Shown here: piece after piece, positions 51,592-62,470 of the stretch
How positions within the stretch are numbered: the first letter of the stretch is position 1
Layout: each line of letters starts with the position of its first letter
Source of the DNA: Deltaproteobacteria bacterium
Lineage (GTDB): Bacteria > Bdellovibrionota_C > UBA2361 > SZUA-149 > JAITKM01
Assembly (NCBI GenBank): GCA_031278395.1
Contig: JAITKM010000007.1
Location: 1 to 64,000, forward strand
Direction of reading: 5' to 3'
Length of the DNA stretch: 64,000 nt
Made by a program: the position numbers and the translations under genes
Notes under the pieces: generated by a model
What the model was told of the DNA's origin: nothing
The model's input: the letters and a program-made list of their open reading frames with translations, nothing else
Database searches by the model: none

Positions 51592-53820
51592 ATGGAATTA
51601 ACAAAAATATTTAAAGCTGGACTCTGGAGTAAAGAGATAAATGTTACCGACTTTGTCAAAAGCAATCTTACGCCATATACAGGAGACGCTTCTTTTCTTG
51701 TCAGAGCAACTGCAAAAACAAAGCGCTTGTGGGATTTATGCCTGCAAGCAATCGCCGAAGAACACGCCCGTAACGGTGTGCGCTCATTGGATAATAAAAC
51801 TATCTCAACCATCACCTCCCATAAGGCCGGATATATAAATAGAGAAGATGAACTAATTGTCGGTTTACAGACAGATGAACTACTCAAACGTGCTATAAAA
51901 CCGTTCGGCGGAATTAATGTTGTCGTGAAAGCCTGTAGTGAAAACGGCGTGGAAATAGATGAAAAAGTCAAAGATTTTTTTACACATTATCGCAAGACAC
52001 ATAATGACGGGGTTTTTGACGCCTATACTGATGAAATCCGCTCTTTCCGTTCTCTGGGCTTCATTACTGGCTTGCCCGATAATTATGCCCGTGGACGAAT
52101 CATCGGCGATTACCGTCGTCTGGCGCTTTACGGTATTGACCGCCTGATAACAGCTAAACAGGAGGATTTAAAAAAACTAACAGGTCCAATGACAGACGCC
52201 CGTATCAGACTTCGCGAAGAAGTTGCAGAACAGATAAAAGCATTGAGAGATATTAAAATTATGGGCGAATATTACGAGCTAGATTTGAGCCGCCCTGCTT
52301 ATACGGCTCAGGAAGCTGTCCAGTGGGTTTATATGGCTTATCTGGCTGCTGTTAAGGAACAAGATGGCGCAGCTATGTCGCTGGGAAACGTCTCCTCATT
52401 TCTAGATATTTATATTGAGAATGATTTAGCGGAAGGTAAAATTGATGAAACCTTTGCTCAGGAACTAATAGACCAGTTTGTTATGAAACTTCGTTTGGTG
52501 CGCCACTTGCGTATGCAATCTTATAACGACATCTTCGCTGGAGACCCAACGTGGGTAACTGAAGCACTTGGAGGGTGTTTTAATGACGGACGAACAAAAG
52601 TAACCAAAACTACCTTCCGCTTTCTGCAAACACTATATAACTTAGGTCCAGCGCCAGAACCAAATCTGACTGTTTTGTGGAGCACTGAATTGCCAGAAGG
52701 ATTTAAAAAATTTTGCGCTAAAGTGTCCGTTGATACAAGTTCCATACAATATGAAAATGACGAATTAATGCGTGAAGTGCGTAGTTCCGACGATTACGGA
52801 ATAGCTTGTTGTGTATCTTATCAGGACCTAGGTCGCCAGATACAGTTTTTTGGAGCGCGGGCAAACCTTGCCAAGGCGTTGTTGCTAGCGATTAACGGCG
52901 GGCGCTGCGAGAACACGGGAAAACTAATGGTCAAAGATATTCCAATCTTGACGGATGAAACCCTGACTTACGAAACAGTAATGGCAAACTATAAAAAGGT
53001 GTTACTTGAAATAGCCCATATATATAACGAAGCAATGAATATTATTCATTACATGCACGACAAATATTACTATGAAAAGGCGCAAATGGCATTTATTGAT
53101 ACAGACCCGCAGATCAACTTGGCATATGGCGTTGCGGGGCTTTCAATTGCAGTCGATTCACTTTCGGCTATTAAATATGCCAAAGTAAAAGCTGTGCGTA
53201 ATGCTTTAGGTCTGACAGAACGTTTTGAGATAAACGGAGAATTTCCGTGTTTTGGTAATGATGATAACCGCGTGGACAAACTAGCTGTGGACTTAATTTA
53301 TTTTTTCAACGAAGAGTTAAAAAAACTTCCTGTTTATAAAAACGCTAGCCCTACGCTTTCTGTTCTGACAATTACTTCAAATGTAATGTATGGTCAGAAA
53401 ACAGGTGCTACGCCAGACGGACGCGACAAAGGCGTTTCTTTCGCACCCGGAGCAAATCCAATGCATGGACGCGATAAGAGCGGAGCTATTGCTTCACTCT
53501 TGTCCGTAGCCAAAATACGCTACCGCGACTCTCAGGACGGAATAAGTAATACCTTCTCAATTGTTCCTAAATCTTTGGGCGTAACGTCTGAGGATCGGAT
53601 TGAGAATCTAGTTACAATGTTAGACGGCTATTTTACGAAGGGCGCTCATCATCTGAATGTCAATGTGCTAAATCGTGAGATGTTAGAAGACGCTATAGAG
53701 TCTCCTGAAAAATATCCGCAGCTGACTGTACGTGTGTCGGGTTATGCGGTGAACTTTGTAAATCTTAGCCGTGTGCACCAATTGGAGGTTATCGCAAGAA
53801 GTTTCCACACTACGATGTAG
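51592..53820 (+). CDS. pflB: Pyruvate formate-lyase (glycyl radical enzyme)
   Basis: [34 protein letters not shown] (Cys-Cys active site), C-terminal [29 protein letters not shown] (glycyl radical loop). Confidence 0.93.
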   Translation: MELTKIFKAGLWSKEINVTDFVKSNLTPYTGDASFLVRATAKTKRLWDLCLQAIAEEHARNGVRSLDNKTISTITSHKAGYINREDELIVGLQTDELLKRAIKPFGGINVVVKACSENGVEIDEKVKDFFTHYRKTHNDGVFDAYTDEIRSFRSLGFITGLPDNYARGRIIGDYRRLALYGIDRLITAKQEDLKKLTGPMTDARIRLREEVAEQIKALRDIKIMGEYYELDLSRPAYTAQEAVQWVYMAYLAAVKEQDGAAMSLGNVSSFLDIYIENDLAEGKIDETFAQELIDQFVMKLRLVRHLRMQSYNDIFAGDPTWVTEALGGCFNDGRTKVTKTTFRFLQTLYNLGPAPEPNLTVLWSTELPEGFKKFCAKVSVDTSSIQYENDELMREVRSSDDYGIACCVSYQDLGRQIQFFGARANLAKALLLAINGGRCENTGKLMVKDIPILTDETLTYETVMANYKKVLLEIAHIYNEAMNIIHYMHDKYYYEKAQMAFIDTDPQINLAYGVAGLSIAVDSLSAIKYAKVKAVRNALGLTERFEINGEFPCFGNDDNRVDKLAVDLIYFFNEELKKLPVYKNASPTLSVLTITSNVMYGQKTGATPDGRDKGVSFAPGANPMHGRDKSGAIASLLSVAKIRYRDSQDGISNTFSIVPKSLGVTSEDRIENLVTMLDGYFTKGAHHLNVNVLNREMLEDAIESPEKYPQLTVRVSGYAVNFVNLSRVHQLEVIARSFHTTM

Positions 53821-53895
53821 AGAATGTCTAAAAATCCTAACCTTTTTCGAAGTTGGAATTTTTAGATATTCTCTGTATTAACACGCTATATAAAT

Positions 53896-54621
53896 ATGAT
53901 AAAAGTTCATTCTTACGAAAGTCTGGGAACACACGATGGACCAGGAATTAGGCTCGTTGTATTTTTACAAGGTTGTAATTTCAGTTGCCTATACTGTGCT
54001 AATCCTGACACAATTACTTGTGACGGAGGAGTGCCAACCCCTGCCGAAAAAATTTTTCAAAAAGCTATTAACGAAAAACCTTTTTTTGGGAAAAAAGGAG
54101 GTATCACATTCAGCGGTGGAGAACCTACAATGCAAGCCAAAGAGTTAATTCCGCTTTTCAAAAAACTAAAAGAGGAGAGAATACATATTTGCGTTGATAC
54201 GAATGGCGGAATTTTAAATGATGATGTAAAAATTTTATTTTCGCTGGCGGACATTATTTTGCTTGACGTCAAAGAGTTTAACCCAGACAGGCATTTTCTA
54301 TTAACCCAAAGGGATAACAACCAAACTCTTCTGACCGCGCAATGGCTTGAATCGAACTCAATTCCCATATGGCTGCGTTATGTTCTGGTTGCCGGTTATT
54401 CTGATTTTGAAGAAGATATTCTTGCTCTGTGCGAACATTTTAAAGCATATAACATGCTACAGCGCATTGAAATATTACCCTATCACACTTTAGGCATTCA
54501 TAAATACGAATCCCTTGGAATGCCTTATTTGCTCAGCAGTGTCCAACAAAATACAACCGAACAATTAAAGCACGCCCAACTGCTATTTTCGCGTTATTTC
54601 AAAACGGTGCATGTGTTATAA
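53896..54621 (+). CDS. pflA: Pyruvate formate-lyase activating enzyme
   Basis: DGPGIRLVVFLQGCNFSCLYCANPDT (CX3CX2C), TFSGGEPTMQ. Confidence 0.93.
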   Translation: MIKVHSYESLGTHDGPGIRLVVFLQGCNFSCLYCANPDTITCDGGVPTPAEKIFQKAINEKPFFGKKGGITFSGGEPTMQAKELIPLFKKLKEERIHICVDTNGGILNDDVKILFSLADIILLDVKEFNPDRHFLLTQRDNNQTLLTAQWLESNSIPIWLRYVLVAGYSDFEEDILALCEHFKAYNMLQRIEILPYHTLGIHKYESLGMPYLLSSVQQNTTEQLKHAQLLFSRYFKTVHVL

Positions 54622-54666
54622 CATCTTGCCCAAACCACTAACACTCTTGCTGAATACCTTATATAA

Positions 54667-55665
54667 TTACCTTACTCGCAAATGATTCACGCTAATCACG
54701 GTTGCTTTATTACCAGTCTTATCGATAATTAATAAAAAAGCCAAAAAAGGAATTTTACTGCCCAATTCATTACTTTTTGTTCCAGCTGGCTCGTTAGTTT
54801 GCTGCACAACTCCCCAGCCGCCAATAACAATTTTTTCCACCACACCACGCTTGTTATAAACAAGCTTATACAAAGGCAAAGAACTTTCTTGATCCACAAT
54901 TAAAATCTGTCGTCCCGAGTAATAAAAAAGATTTTTCGGAAACTGCTCCAGCACTACTACCCGCCGCGGCACAAAATAAGCTTGCTCTGGCAGCCAGCCA
55001 GCAAAACTTTGCTGAATCTCTAATTGTTCTGCAGCAACTTTGGTATAAACCTCTAACGCAGGAAACAGCCCTAAGATAACTTTTTCACCAATAACCTTAG
55101 AACTAAAAGCTTCGTCTTTACCACTAAAAACATTTAGATCATCGTAAGCTAACAAAGAATTAAGTAATAAATCACCACGTAGAACCACTGGTAATTTGCG
55201 TTCTAACTTAGAAATTGGGGAATGAATATAAAGCTGCTGCCCCTTAGCTTCTATTGCAAATCCAGCAACTACTAACGGCGCATCTAAACTTAAAATTATC
55301 CCTAACTCATTATTAGTCTTAATTACTCCGTGCGCTGTTCTGGTGGCAGGCTGCTCAGGATTTTTATCTAGCAAAGTAAAATTAATATCGTAATCAACAT
55401 TTCCTAAATGCTCCCCTTTTGGAAAAAAAAATTCTAATTTTTTAGCTAAACGGATTTGAAATTTTCTTTGTTTGACAAATTTAAAAAGCAATTCTGGCAG
55501 AACCTTCTCTAATTCCCCCAAATATTCGTCTTTAAGACGTAGTTCTTTGTCATTTGAACTGTCAGCCCAACAATCCAGAACAGGCAAGTTAATCAGCAAC
55601 GCTAACAACAATCTCAATAACAAAAGCTTTCGATTTAATTTGCAAGTCATTATACCTAATTTCAC
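54667..55665 (-). CDS. Periplasmic protein of unknown function
   Basis: Signal peptide-bearing 332-aa ORF. Confidence 0.6.
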   Translation of the reverse strand: MKLGIMTCKLNRKLLLLRLLLALLINLPVLDCWADSSNDKELRLKDEYLGELEKVLPELLFKFVKQRKFQIRLAKKLEFFFPKGEHLGNVDYDINFTLLDKNPEQPATRTAHGVIKTNNELGIILSLDAPLVVAGFAIEAKGQQLYIHSPISKLERKLPVVLRGDLLLNSLLAYDDLNVFSGKDEAFSSKVIGEKVILGLFPALEVYTKVAAEQLEIQQSFAGWLPEQAYFVPRRVVVLEQFPKNLFYYSGRQILIVDQESSLPLYKLVYNKRGVVEKIVIGGWGVVQQTNEPAGTKSNELGSKIPFLAFLLIIDKTGNKATVISVNHLRVR

Positions 55666-55673
55666 TCACAAGC

Positions 55674-56297
55674 TTAGTCATTCTGAAATGGAAACTTTTC
55701 CACTCGTTGCATCTTTTTAAGATGCGCCTGCCTGACTTCAGCTACTGTTTGCTTTTGCAACTCTTTAGAACGCTTAACTAATACCTCTTTAGTTTCTATA
55801 TAAGCAGAACGTTTTGGGGGATAAATCTCTGGCTGAATCCCTGTATCCATCCGAATTGCATCCACTGGACAAGCATTGACACAAAAGCCACAATAGATGC
55901 AACGCAATGTGTCAATCTCATAACGTTTAGGGAATTTTTCCGCGGTTGTAGTGCCTAAAGTTCCACCAACACATCCACCCTCACGACCATCTTGCGCCTC
56001 AATATAAATACACTTTGACGGGCAAGCTGTCGCGCATAAAAAACAAGCCGTACAACGCACCTCACCATGATCATTTAAAACTAATCTATGACGTCCGCGA
56101 TAACGAGGAAAGTATTCACGTATTGCCGAAGGATATTCTATTGTTACCCAAGGTTTTTTATTCTTAGCTAAACCAAGACTATTTAGTAAATAAATACTAA
56201 GATTTCTAACCAACTTACTAAAAGTAAAAAATACTCCTTTTAAGACTTCCCCTAAGTATAGGGATTCGATGAAATTTAATTTTTCTCTACGCTGCAT
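55674..56297 (-). CDS. nuoI: NADH-quinone oxidoreductase subunit I-like ferredoxin
   Basis: RGRHRLVLNDHGEVRCTACFLCATACPSKCI and LRCIYCGFCVNACPVDAIRM (two 4Fe-4S motifs). Confidence 0.85.
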   Translation of the reverse strand: MQRREKLNFIESLYLGEVLKGVFFTFSKLVRNLSIYLLNSLGLAKNKKPWVTIEYPSAIREYFPRYRGRHRLVLNDHGEVRCTACFLCATACPSKCIYIEAQDGREGGCVGGTLGTTTAEKFPKRYEIDTLRCIYCGFCVNACPVDAIRMDTGIQPEIYPPKRSAYIETKEVLVKRSKELQKQTVAEVRQAHLKKMQRVEKFPFQND

Positions 56298-56434
56298 TTT
56301 TATTTTTCCCTAGATATTCACACCTCATGACGCCATGAGGTTTTAACAAATAACTATTGGGTGATTGACTATTCTTATTTTATCTTGCTAAGCAAGGCTT
56401 TAATTTTGTTTTTCTTTTGGTATTGGCGGATGCA

Positions 56435-56474
56435 GGGCAGACAATAATTTGTTTTCAAAAATTATTGTCTGCCC
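56435..56474. terminator. Inverted repeat/terminator-like hairpin
   Basis: GGGCAGACAATAATTT/AAATTATTGTCTGCCC perfect 16-bp stem. Confidence 0.6.
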
Positions 56475-56678
56475 ATACGAATGGCTGCTTAAAAAAATAT
56501 CAAATAAATTCAATATATTGTGATAATACAAAAAGACACCCGTACTAGTTTTCTCATCTAAAAAAATCTACCATCCTGCATTTTTTACGTATTAAAAGAT
56601 TAATCTCCGAATAACAAAAAAATAAAATAAAAATGTAAGTCTTCGTAGGGACACACCCTTGCCATTTTTAAACCAAAT

Positions 56679-57749
56679 TTATAGCGCCTTATTGTAGCTG
56701 CCAAGCCAAATTATTTCGTGCTTGTCTTTATTTTCATTTAATGTTTTTTGCACGTTTTCATCATCGATGTGACCTTCAAAATCCAAATAAAAAACTGACT
56801 CAAAACTCTCTCCTTTTAATGGACGAGATTCAATTTTAGTAAGATTAATACGATTACTTTGAAAACTTTGCAGTAGCTCAACTAAAGCTCCTGGACGATT
56901 TTCAGTTTTGGCAAAAATAGAAGTTTTATCGTTTGTAGTCGGGTCATTTTTAAAATCACTTAAAATCAAAAAGCGCGTTTTATTGGCAAGGTTATCTTCA
57001 ATCTTATTAAACAACACCGGTATATTAAATAATTTTGCTGCAATTTGAGAACAAATTGCAGCAGCTGATTTTTCTTGACTAGCTAGTTGAGCAGCTGTTG
57101 CTGTTGACTTCGCAGGAATAAACTCAAGGTCTAAAAGTAAGTGGCTTTCTAAAAATTTTCGACATTGATTATAACCTTGCGGATGTGAATAAATACGTTT
57201 TACTTCCTTAATATTCTCCGCAAAAGTCGCAAAGGAATGATGAATATCCATATACATTTCAGCTACAATTTTTACGTTTTCATATTGCCCAAGACAATCA
57301 AGCGTAACCCCAACAGCTCCTTCAGTGTTATTTTCAATTGGTACAACTCCGTATTTGGTTTCTTTGTTTTTAAGCGTTGAAAACACCGCCTCAATCAAAT
57401 TTAGTGGAAGGTAACTCACTAAAGCTCCAAACTTTCTTTGCGCTGCTTGATGAGAGTAGCTACCTTCTGGACCTAAAAAAGCAACTTTTTCCGGTAATTC
57501 AAGATTGCGACTAATCGCAAAAATTTCAGAATAGATAGCTTCAATTGCGGGAGTTTGTAAAACTGTGAGATTTTGACTTTTTAATCTATCAATAATTTCT
57601 TTTTCGCGTTCAGGACGATAGATTGATGTAGCGCTAATTTGCTTTAGCTTACCAATGTCCTTGACGTGAAGCATGCGTTCATCCAGAAGTTTTAAAATTT
57701 CGTTGTCTATGCGATCAATCTCAGCTCTGTGTTGGTTAATTGTTTTCAT
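56679..57749 (-). CDS. pheA: Chorismate mutase/prephenate dehydratase
   Basis: N-terminal CM (IDNEILKLLDERMLHVKDIGKLK), PDT (LGPEGSYSHQAAQRKFG, VVPIENNTEGAV), ACT domain (ENRPGALVELLQSF...ESRP). Confidence 0.94.
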   Translation of the reverse strand: MKTINQHRAEIDRIDNEILKLLDERMLHVKDIGKLKQISATSIYRPEREKEIIDRLKSQNLTVLQTPAIEAIYSEIFAISRNLELPEKVAFLGPEGSYSHQAAQRKFGALVSYLPLNLIEAVFSTLKNKETKYGVVPIENNTEGAVGVTLDCLGQYENVKIVAEMYMDIHHSFATFAENIKEVKRIYSHPQGYNQCRKFLESHLLLDLEFIPAKSTATAAQLASQEKSAAAICSQIAAKLFNIPVLFNKIEDNLANKTRFLILSDFKNDPTTNDKTSIFAKTENRPGALVELLQSFQSNRINLTKIESRPLKGESFESVFYLDFEGHIDDENVQKTLNENKDKHEIIWLGSYNKAL

Positions 57750-57994
57750 ATATCTTTATTTTTTTCCTTAAATTTCATTTTAGATAACCGTTTTAAAACT
57801 TAAATAATCTAGTGCCCCACATTTTTGCAAAGCAAAAAATTTACTACTATTTAAAACGGTTTTCTACAAGACTAGATTATCCTTAAATTATTAATGGTTG
57901 TGCGCCGCTAATTTATTTTTTTCTTAATTCCTTGACTTTTTATAAAAATTAAAGTTTTAAGGGCAAAGTTTTTCCGCCGAGTATTGTTAAAGTC

Positions 57995-58699
57995 TTGGCT
58001 TTTTATAAATTCAAAGGCATCCCCGTTTCCGTAATCAAGTTTTACTGTTTTAGGAAACTCAAATTGTTTGGGTGTTCGTTATTTTTTGTCAAAATTATGG
58101 ACCACATAGTTGAAATTTTTTATTCTTTTCAGTCACCCTACTGTTATCTTACCATTGATCGTCTAACACAATTAGGCGAAAAATTCGATATTAAGGCAAT
58201 TTGGCAACCTTATATGATTAAAGCCTCAAATATAGGAAATGCTCAAATGTCAGATGATCAGATAAGTTATATTAAAGAAGACGCCACTCGACTGGCAGCC
58301 AAGCAAGGACTACCATTAAATTTTATCGAACGCTGGCCTTATAATGAGTTTGATCCAGAAAAAAGCATTCGTGGCGCATTAGTCGCATCTGATTTAGGTA
58401 TGTTGTATGAATACAATATCAAAATGTTTCAACGTTGGTGGGATACCGCAGAAGATCCAAATGAACAGTCTTTTATCATCGAACTCTGTGATGATTTAGA
58501 TGTTGATCCTAATGAATATTCAGGGAGAATTAATTCTTCTGATGTTCGCGATCGAGTTCGCGGTTTAACCAAGCGAGCTAGAACACTCGGTATTTTTGAT
58601 ATTCCAATGATCTTAATTAACAAGGAGCGTTTCTATGGCATCCAAGGCATTATCGATGCTGAGAATAAATTAGCAGAGCTAGGATTAAAGAAAGCATAA
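57995..58699 (+). CDS. DsbA-family/HCCA isomerase-like protein (start likely at the internal Met near 58097)
   Basis: FYSFQSPYCYLTIDRL, GIFDIPMILINKERFYGIQGIIDAEN. Confidence 0.78.
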   Translation: MAFYKFKGIPVSVIKFYCFRKLKLFGCSLFFVKIMDHIVEIFYSFQSPYCYLTIDRLTQLGEKFDIKAIWQPYMIKASNIGNAQMSDDQISYIKEDATRLAAKQGLPLNFIERWPYNEFDPEKSIRGALVASDLGMLYEYNIKMFQRWWDTAEDPNEQSFIIELCDDLDVDPNEYSGRINSSDVRDRVRGLTKRARTLGIFDIPMILINKERFYGIQGIIDAENKLAELGLKKA

Positions 58700-58842
58700 A
58701 CATCTACTAATTTTTTTTATTAAAAACACAGAGAGCACGGAGAACCAGAGAAAAATTCTGTACTCTCTGTGTTTATAAAAATTAATACTCCAGACAATAT
58801 CTCTTAACTGTTCAACCTCAAATCGAACTAATTACATAATCT

Positions 58843-59607
58843 ATGCGCATCCCCAAAATAATAGTTGATTTTGTAGGTCAAGCGATAAATTCGCAACTCC
58901 TGATAACTGGACAAAATTATCACCACTTAATCAATGTATTGCGTTGCAAAGTAACTGACGTAGTTGAAGTAGCTAGCGCCGATAATTCGAAAATTTTTAA
59001 AGCTCAAATTACTACTCTGGATATTAAAAAAAATTCTCTACTTCTGAACCTGTTAGAAGAAATACAGCCTATCAAACTAAATGCCATAGATTTAATCTGT
59101 GGTTTTCCTAAACCCACAATTGCCGAATTTATAGTAGAAAAGTCCGTAGAAATTGGTGTTTCAAATATTCATTTCTTTTTTGCAGAACGTAGCCAAAGTC
59201 ATTTACAAGGTGAACAGCTGCAAAAAAAATTAACCCGCTTGAATAAAATTAAGGAAGCAGCTTTAAAACAATCTGGCTTGGTAAGCGAGGTAACTAAAAT
59301 TTACATTCATAATTGTCTACAACCTGCCTTAGCTAAAATTCATTCAGAAACTCTCAAAATAGTTTTAATTGCGCCAGCAGAAGAACGACAAGAATTATTG
59401 AAAATCACCGATTTTATAAAGTCTAACCCAAATTATGCACAACAACATCAGGCTTATTCAATAATTATTGGTCCCGAAGGAGGATTAAGCCCTAGCGAAA
59501 TTGCGTTAGCTCAAGACTCTAACTTTATACCAACCTCTTTAGGTAAAAAAACTCTGCGAGTTGAAACTGCTGTCATCGCCAGTTGTGCGCTGCTACAACT
59601 ATTATAA
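58843..59607 (+). CDS. rsmE: 16S rRNA (uracil1498-N3)-methyltransferase RsmE
   Basis: LICGFPKPTIAEFIVEKSVEIGVSNIHFFFAERSQSH, IIIGPEGGLSPSEI, SLGKKTLRVETAVIASCALL. Confidence 0.94.
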   Translation: MRIPKIIVDFVGQAINSQLLITGQNYHHLINVLRCKVTDVVEVASADNSKIFKAQITTLDIKKNSLLLNLLEEIQPIKLNAIDLICGFPKPTIAEFIVEKSVEIGVSNIHFFFAERSQSHLQGEQLQKKLTRLNKIKEAALKQSGLVSEVTKIYIHNCLQPALAKIHSETLKIVLIAPAEERQELLKITDFIKSNPNYAQQHQAYSIIIGPEGGLSPSEIALAQDSNFIPTSLGKKTLRVETAVIASCALLQLL

Positions 59608-59922
59608 AATTATTTTTTAAACCACAAAGCGCACAACTAATTCTGACTGTGCTACACTTAAATCCTCCGCCTGTGGTTTTTAAATTATTAATGCGTTAGT
59701 TAATGGCTTAATCTAACCCTTGTTAAAAACGGAGTGATAGATTGTGCATAGCTTGGTTAAAATCAGACTTTAAAGCCGCATTAAAATACAGCTAAAATTA
59801 TTTTTTATTTTACTATGAAAATAATTTTTTTTTTGCTATAGGCGGAGCACTTTGTGTCGTTTTTTTTTAGATTCGTCTGGTTGTATATTCATTAATTTTA
59901 AATCGCTAATTAAAGAGGGAAA

Positions 59923-60198
59923 ATGAGAAAATTTTTAACAATAAGTTTAATGTTGGTTATGATAATTTCAGCTGCCGTAGCTTGCAAAAGAGTAGCTAAA
60001 GATTCAGAAGTAACTCCACAACAAGAAGAAGTTATGGAAATAGATGAAACTATTGCAACTGAAGAGGAAGAAAATAATGGTTTAGCTGCTAACACAGAAA
60101 TTGAAATAATCGACAACGAAAATGACGAGAATAATGTAGACTATGTTGAAACTGAAGAAGTAACAGACAACACTCCAGAAGATACAACAGTAGAATAA
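59923..60198 (+). CDS. Small acidic predicted lipoprotein
   Basis: Signal with lipobox-like SAAVAC, then Glu/Thr/Asn-rich tail. Confidence 0.6.
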   Translation: MRKFLTISLMLVMIISAAVACKRVAKDSEVTPQQEEVMEIDETIATEEEENNGLAANTEIEIIDNENDENNVDYVETEEVTDNTPEDTTVE

Positions 60199-60252
60199 TT
60201 TTATTTTCTAAACGTATGGACATTAGCCTTAATTTGTAGTTAAGTATCGCCC

Positions 60253-60340
60253 GGCTAGTGAATGCAAAATAGTCCACAAACCCCGCCAGAGTCGGAAGAC
60301 AGCAACGGTAGTGATTACTTATTTGTGATATTTACTAGCC
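60253..60340 (+). ncRNA. ffs: Bacterial small-type signal recognition particle RNA
   Basis: ACCCCGCCAGAGTCGGAAGACAGCAACGGTAG domain IV signature; closing stem GGCTAGTGAAT/ATTTACTAGCC; immediately upstream of dnaX. Confidence 0.88.
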
Positions 60341-60371
60341 ATTTCTAATTTAAAAGTTAAGAATTTTTAAC

Positions 60372-62126
60372 ATGTCCTATCTTGTTTTTGCACGAAAATT
60401 TAGACCTCACACTTTTGCTTCTGTTATCGGACAGGAACATATCACTAAAGCCTTACAAAATGCTGTTCTCAGAAATAGAATTCCTCATGCTTTACTTTTT
60501 ACTGGTCCACGTGGCGTAGGCAAAACAACCACTGCTAGATTAATTGCCGCTGCGTTAAATTGTCAAAAATTAACTCCAGATTTTATTAAAAATGCTCAAA
60601 CAGAAGACATCGAACCTTGCGGAGAATGTGCTAGTTGTCGAGGCATTGCAATTTCATCTGATATTGCAGTGATTGAAATTGACGGGGCGTCAAATAATGG
60701 TGTGGACGATGTGCGAAGCTTGATTGACTCTTTGCAATCTGCGCCACCACCTGGCTCACGCTATAAAATTTATATTATTGACGAAGCACATATGCTGTCA
60801 AAAGAAGCCTGGAATGCTCTACTCAAAAGTCTTGAAGAACCCCCGCCTAACACTGTGTTTATTTTTGCGACAACCGAAACTCATAAAATTTTAGAAACTG
60901 TTATTTCCCGTTGCCAGCGGCATGATTTTGCCCGAATTAATTCTAACTTGATTGCAAGTAATCTTCAAGAAATTGCTCAAAAAGAAGGAGTTAGTGTTGA
61001 CCCAGATGTTTTAGCGTTAATTGCCAAAAAATCTGTGGGTGGTATGCGCGATGCGCAGTCGATGTTTGATAGGCTATTAACTTTTTCGGCTGAAAAAATT
61101 GATCTTAATTTAGCTAAAAAAGTTTTTGGTTTTGTAGATAATATATTTCTACAAACTTTAACAGAGACGATTTTAGAAAAAGATAGCGCTAAATGTTTTA
61201 ATTTGATTAACGACATTTTTTCACAAAGCCTAGATTTACGCGCTTTTTGCGCTGATTTAGTTTTATTCTGGAGAAACCTGCTTTTAGTCTCAGAAACAAA
61301 AGCTTATTCCCCACTTTTAGACCTTACTCAAGACGAATATTCAGAATTACAAAAACTAATTGCTAAAACAACGCGTCTGGATTGTCTGAATTATTTTGAG
61401 AAAATAATTGTGCTAGCTGATAAAGCTATTCTGAGTAACTACCCACGCTACGTCATAGAAGCTGGTTTAATTAAGATGATAAATGCTGGTTCAGTGAAAG
61501 AAATTTCTGAAATTGTAGCTGTTCTGGAAAGCTTAAAAAAAAAGTCTAGTCGCGAGTTAGATTCTGGGCGAACTAATCTAGCCCAAAATAAAAACAATAT
61601 TCCCAAGCTAGAGACAACCCCAGCTAATTCTAGCCAACTCGCAGCTGTAAAAGTTCTCCCTCCAACAGCAACAGTTCACTCGTTAGGATTTCAAGAAGAA
61701 GTCAATAATTTCGTCCCGAATTGGAATGAATTTTTAAATTTCGTTCGCAACAAATCGGCTTTAATGTTACATTCGATATTAAAGCGCGTGGCGCCAATAG
61801 TTTTTGAGGCGCGCCATTTAAAAATTCAGGGAATAGAATTTGAGTTAAAAGCGTTAACTGAGCCAACTTTACTAAATAATTTAAAAATTTTTTTAGGGCA
61901 ATATTCTGGCGCTAGTAATTGGATTGTTGAATTTGAGGAAATAGATAAACCTCAAAACAAATATATAGACGGTTCGGTTGCTAGTCAGGAACAAAAAAAT
62001 AATCTTGACTACCAACAACAAATTCTAAACGAAATTAAAATGCAGACGGAATTTAAAAAAATTTTTGAGCTATTTCCCAATAGTAAAATCGAAAATGTAA
62101 ATGTATTAAAAAATAAATTAACTTAA
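60372..62126 (+). CDS. dnaX: DNA polymerase III gamma/tau subunit
   Basis: LLFTGPRGVGKTTTARLIAAALNC, CGECASC, EIDGASNNGVDDVR, IIDEAHMLSKEAWNALLKSLEEPP. Confidence 0.97.
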   Translation: MSYLVFARKFRPHTFASVIGQEHITKALQNAVLRNRIPHALLFTGPRGVGKTTTARLIAAALNCQKLTPDFIKNAQTEDIEPCGECASCRGIAISSDIAVIEIDGASNNGVDDVRSLIDSLQSAPPPGSRYKIYIIDEAHMLSKEAWNALLKSLEEPPPNTVFIFATTETHKILETVISRCQRHDFARINSNLIASNLQEIAQKEGVSVDPDVLALIAKKSVGGMRDAQSMFDRLLTFSAEKIDLNLAKKVFGFVDNIFLQTLTETILEKDSAKCFNLINDIFSQSLDLRAFCADLVLFWRNLLLVSETKAYSPLLDLTQDEYSELQKLIAKTTRLDCLNYFEKIIVLADKAILSNYPRYVIEAGLIKMINAGSVKEISEIVAVLESLKKKSSRELDSGRTNLAQNKNNIPKLETTPANSSQLAAVKVLPPTATVHSLGFQEEVNNFVPNWNEFLNFVRNKSALMLHSILKRVAPIVFEARHLKIQGIEFELKALTEPTLLNNLKIFLGQYSGASNWIVEFEEIDKPQNKYIDGSVASQEQKNNLDYQQQILNEIKMQTEFKKIFELFPNSKIENVNVLKNKLT

Positions 62127-62137
62127 AGGAAGATACT

Positions 62138-62470
62138 ATGTTTAAAGGACTTGGAGATTTAAAAGCCTTGATGGAACAAGCCAAGAATTTACAAGAAAGC
62201 GCTAATAAAATAAAAGCTGACTTAGAAAAAAAAGATGTTTCGGCTAGTTCAGGGGCGGGACTAGTAACAGTAACTGTTACTGGAACTGGTAAGTTTAAAG
62301 AAATTATTATTGATAAAACTATAATTAACCCGGATGATGTAGAAATGTTACAAGATTTAGTTTTGTCTGCTATCAATGCTGGAATCAAAAAATCTAAAGA
62401 GTTATTAAAAGAAGAAATGTCGAAACTGGCTGGTGGTATGCCACTTCCTTCAGGCTTTGATGATTTATGA
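62138..62470 (+). CDS. ybaB: YbaB/EbfC nucleoid-associated protein
   Basis: Between dnaX and recR; VTVTGTGKFKEIIIDKTIINPDDVEMLQDLVLSAINAG. Confidence 0.93.
   Translation: MFKGLGDLKALMEQAKNLQESANKIKADLEKKDVSASSGAGLVTVTVTGTGKFKEIIIDKTIINPDDVEMLQDLVLSAINAGIKKSKELLKEEMSKLAGGMPLPSGFDDL

Noticed and set aside
55674-56297. Isolated nuoI as a novel oxidoreductase
   Set aside because: Sequence is an ordinary NuoI; the rest of complex I may lie outside the window, so isolation is not informative.
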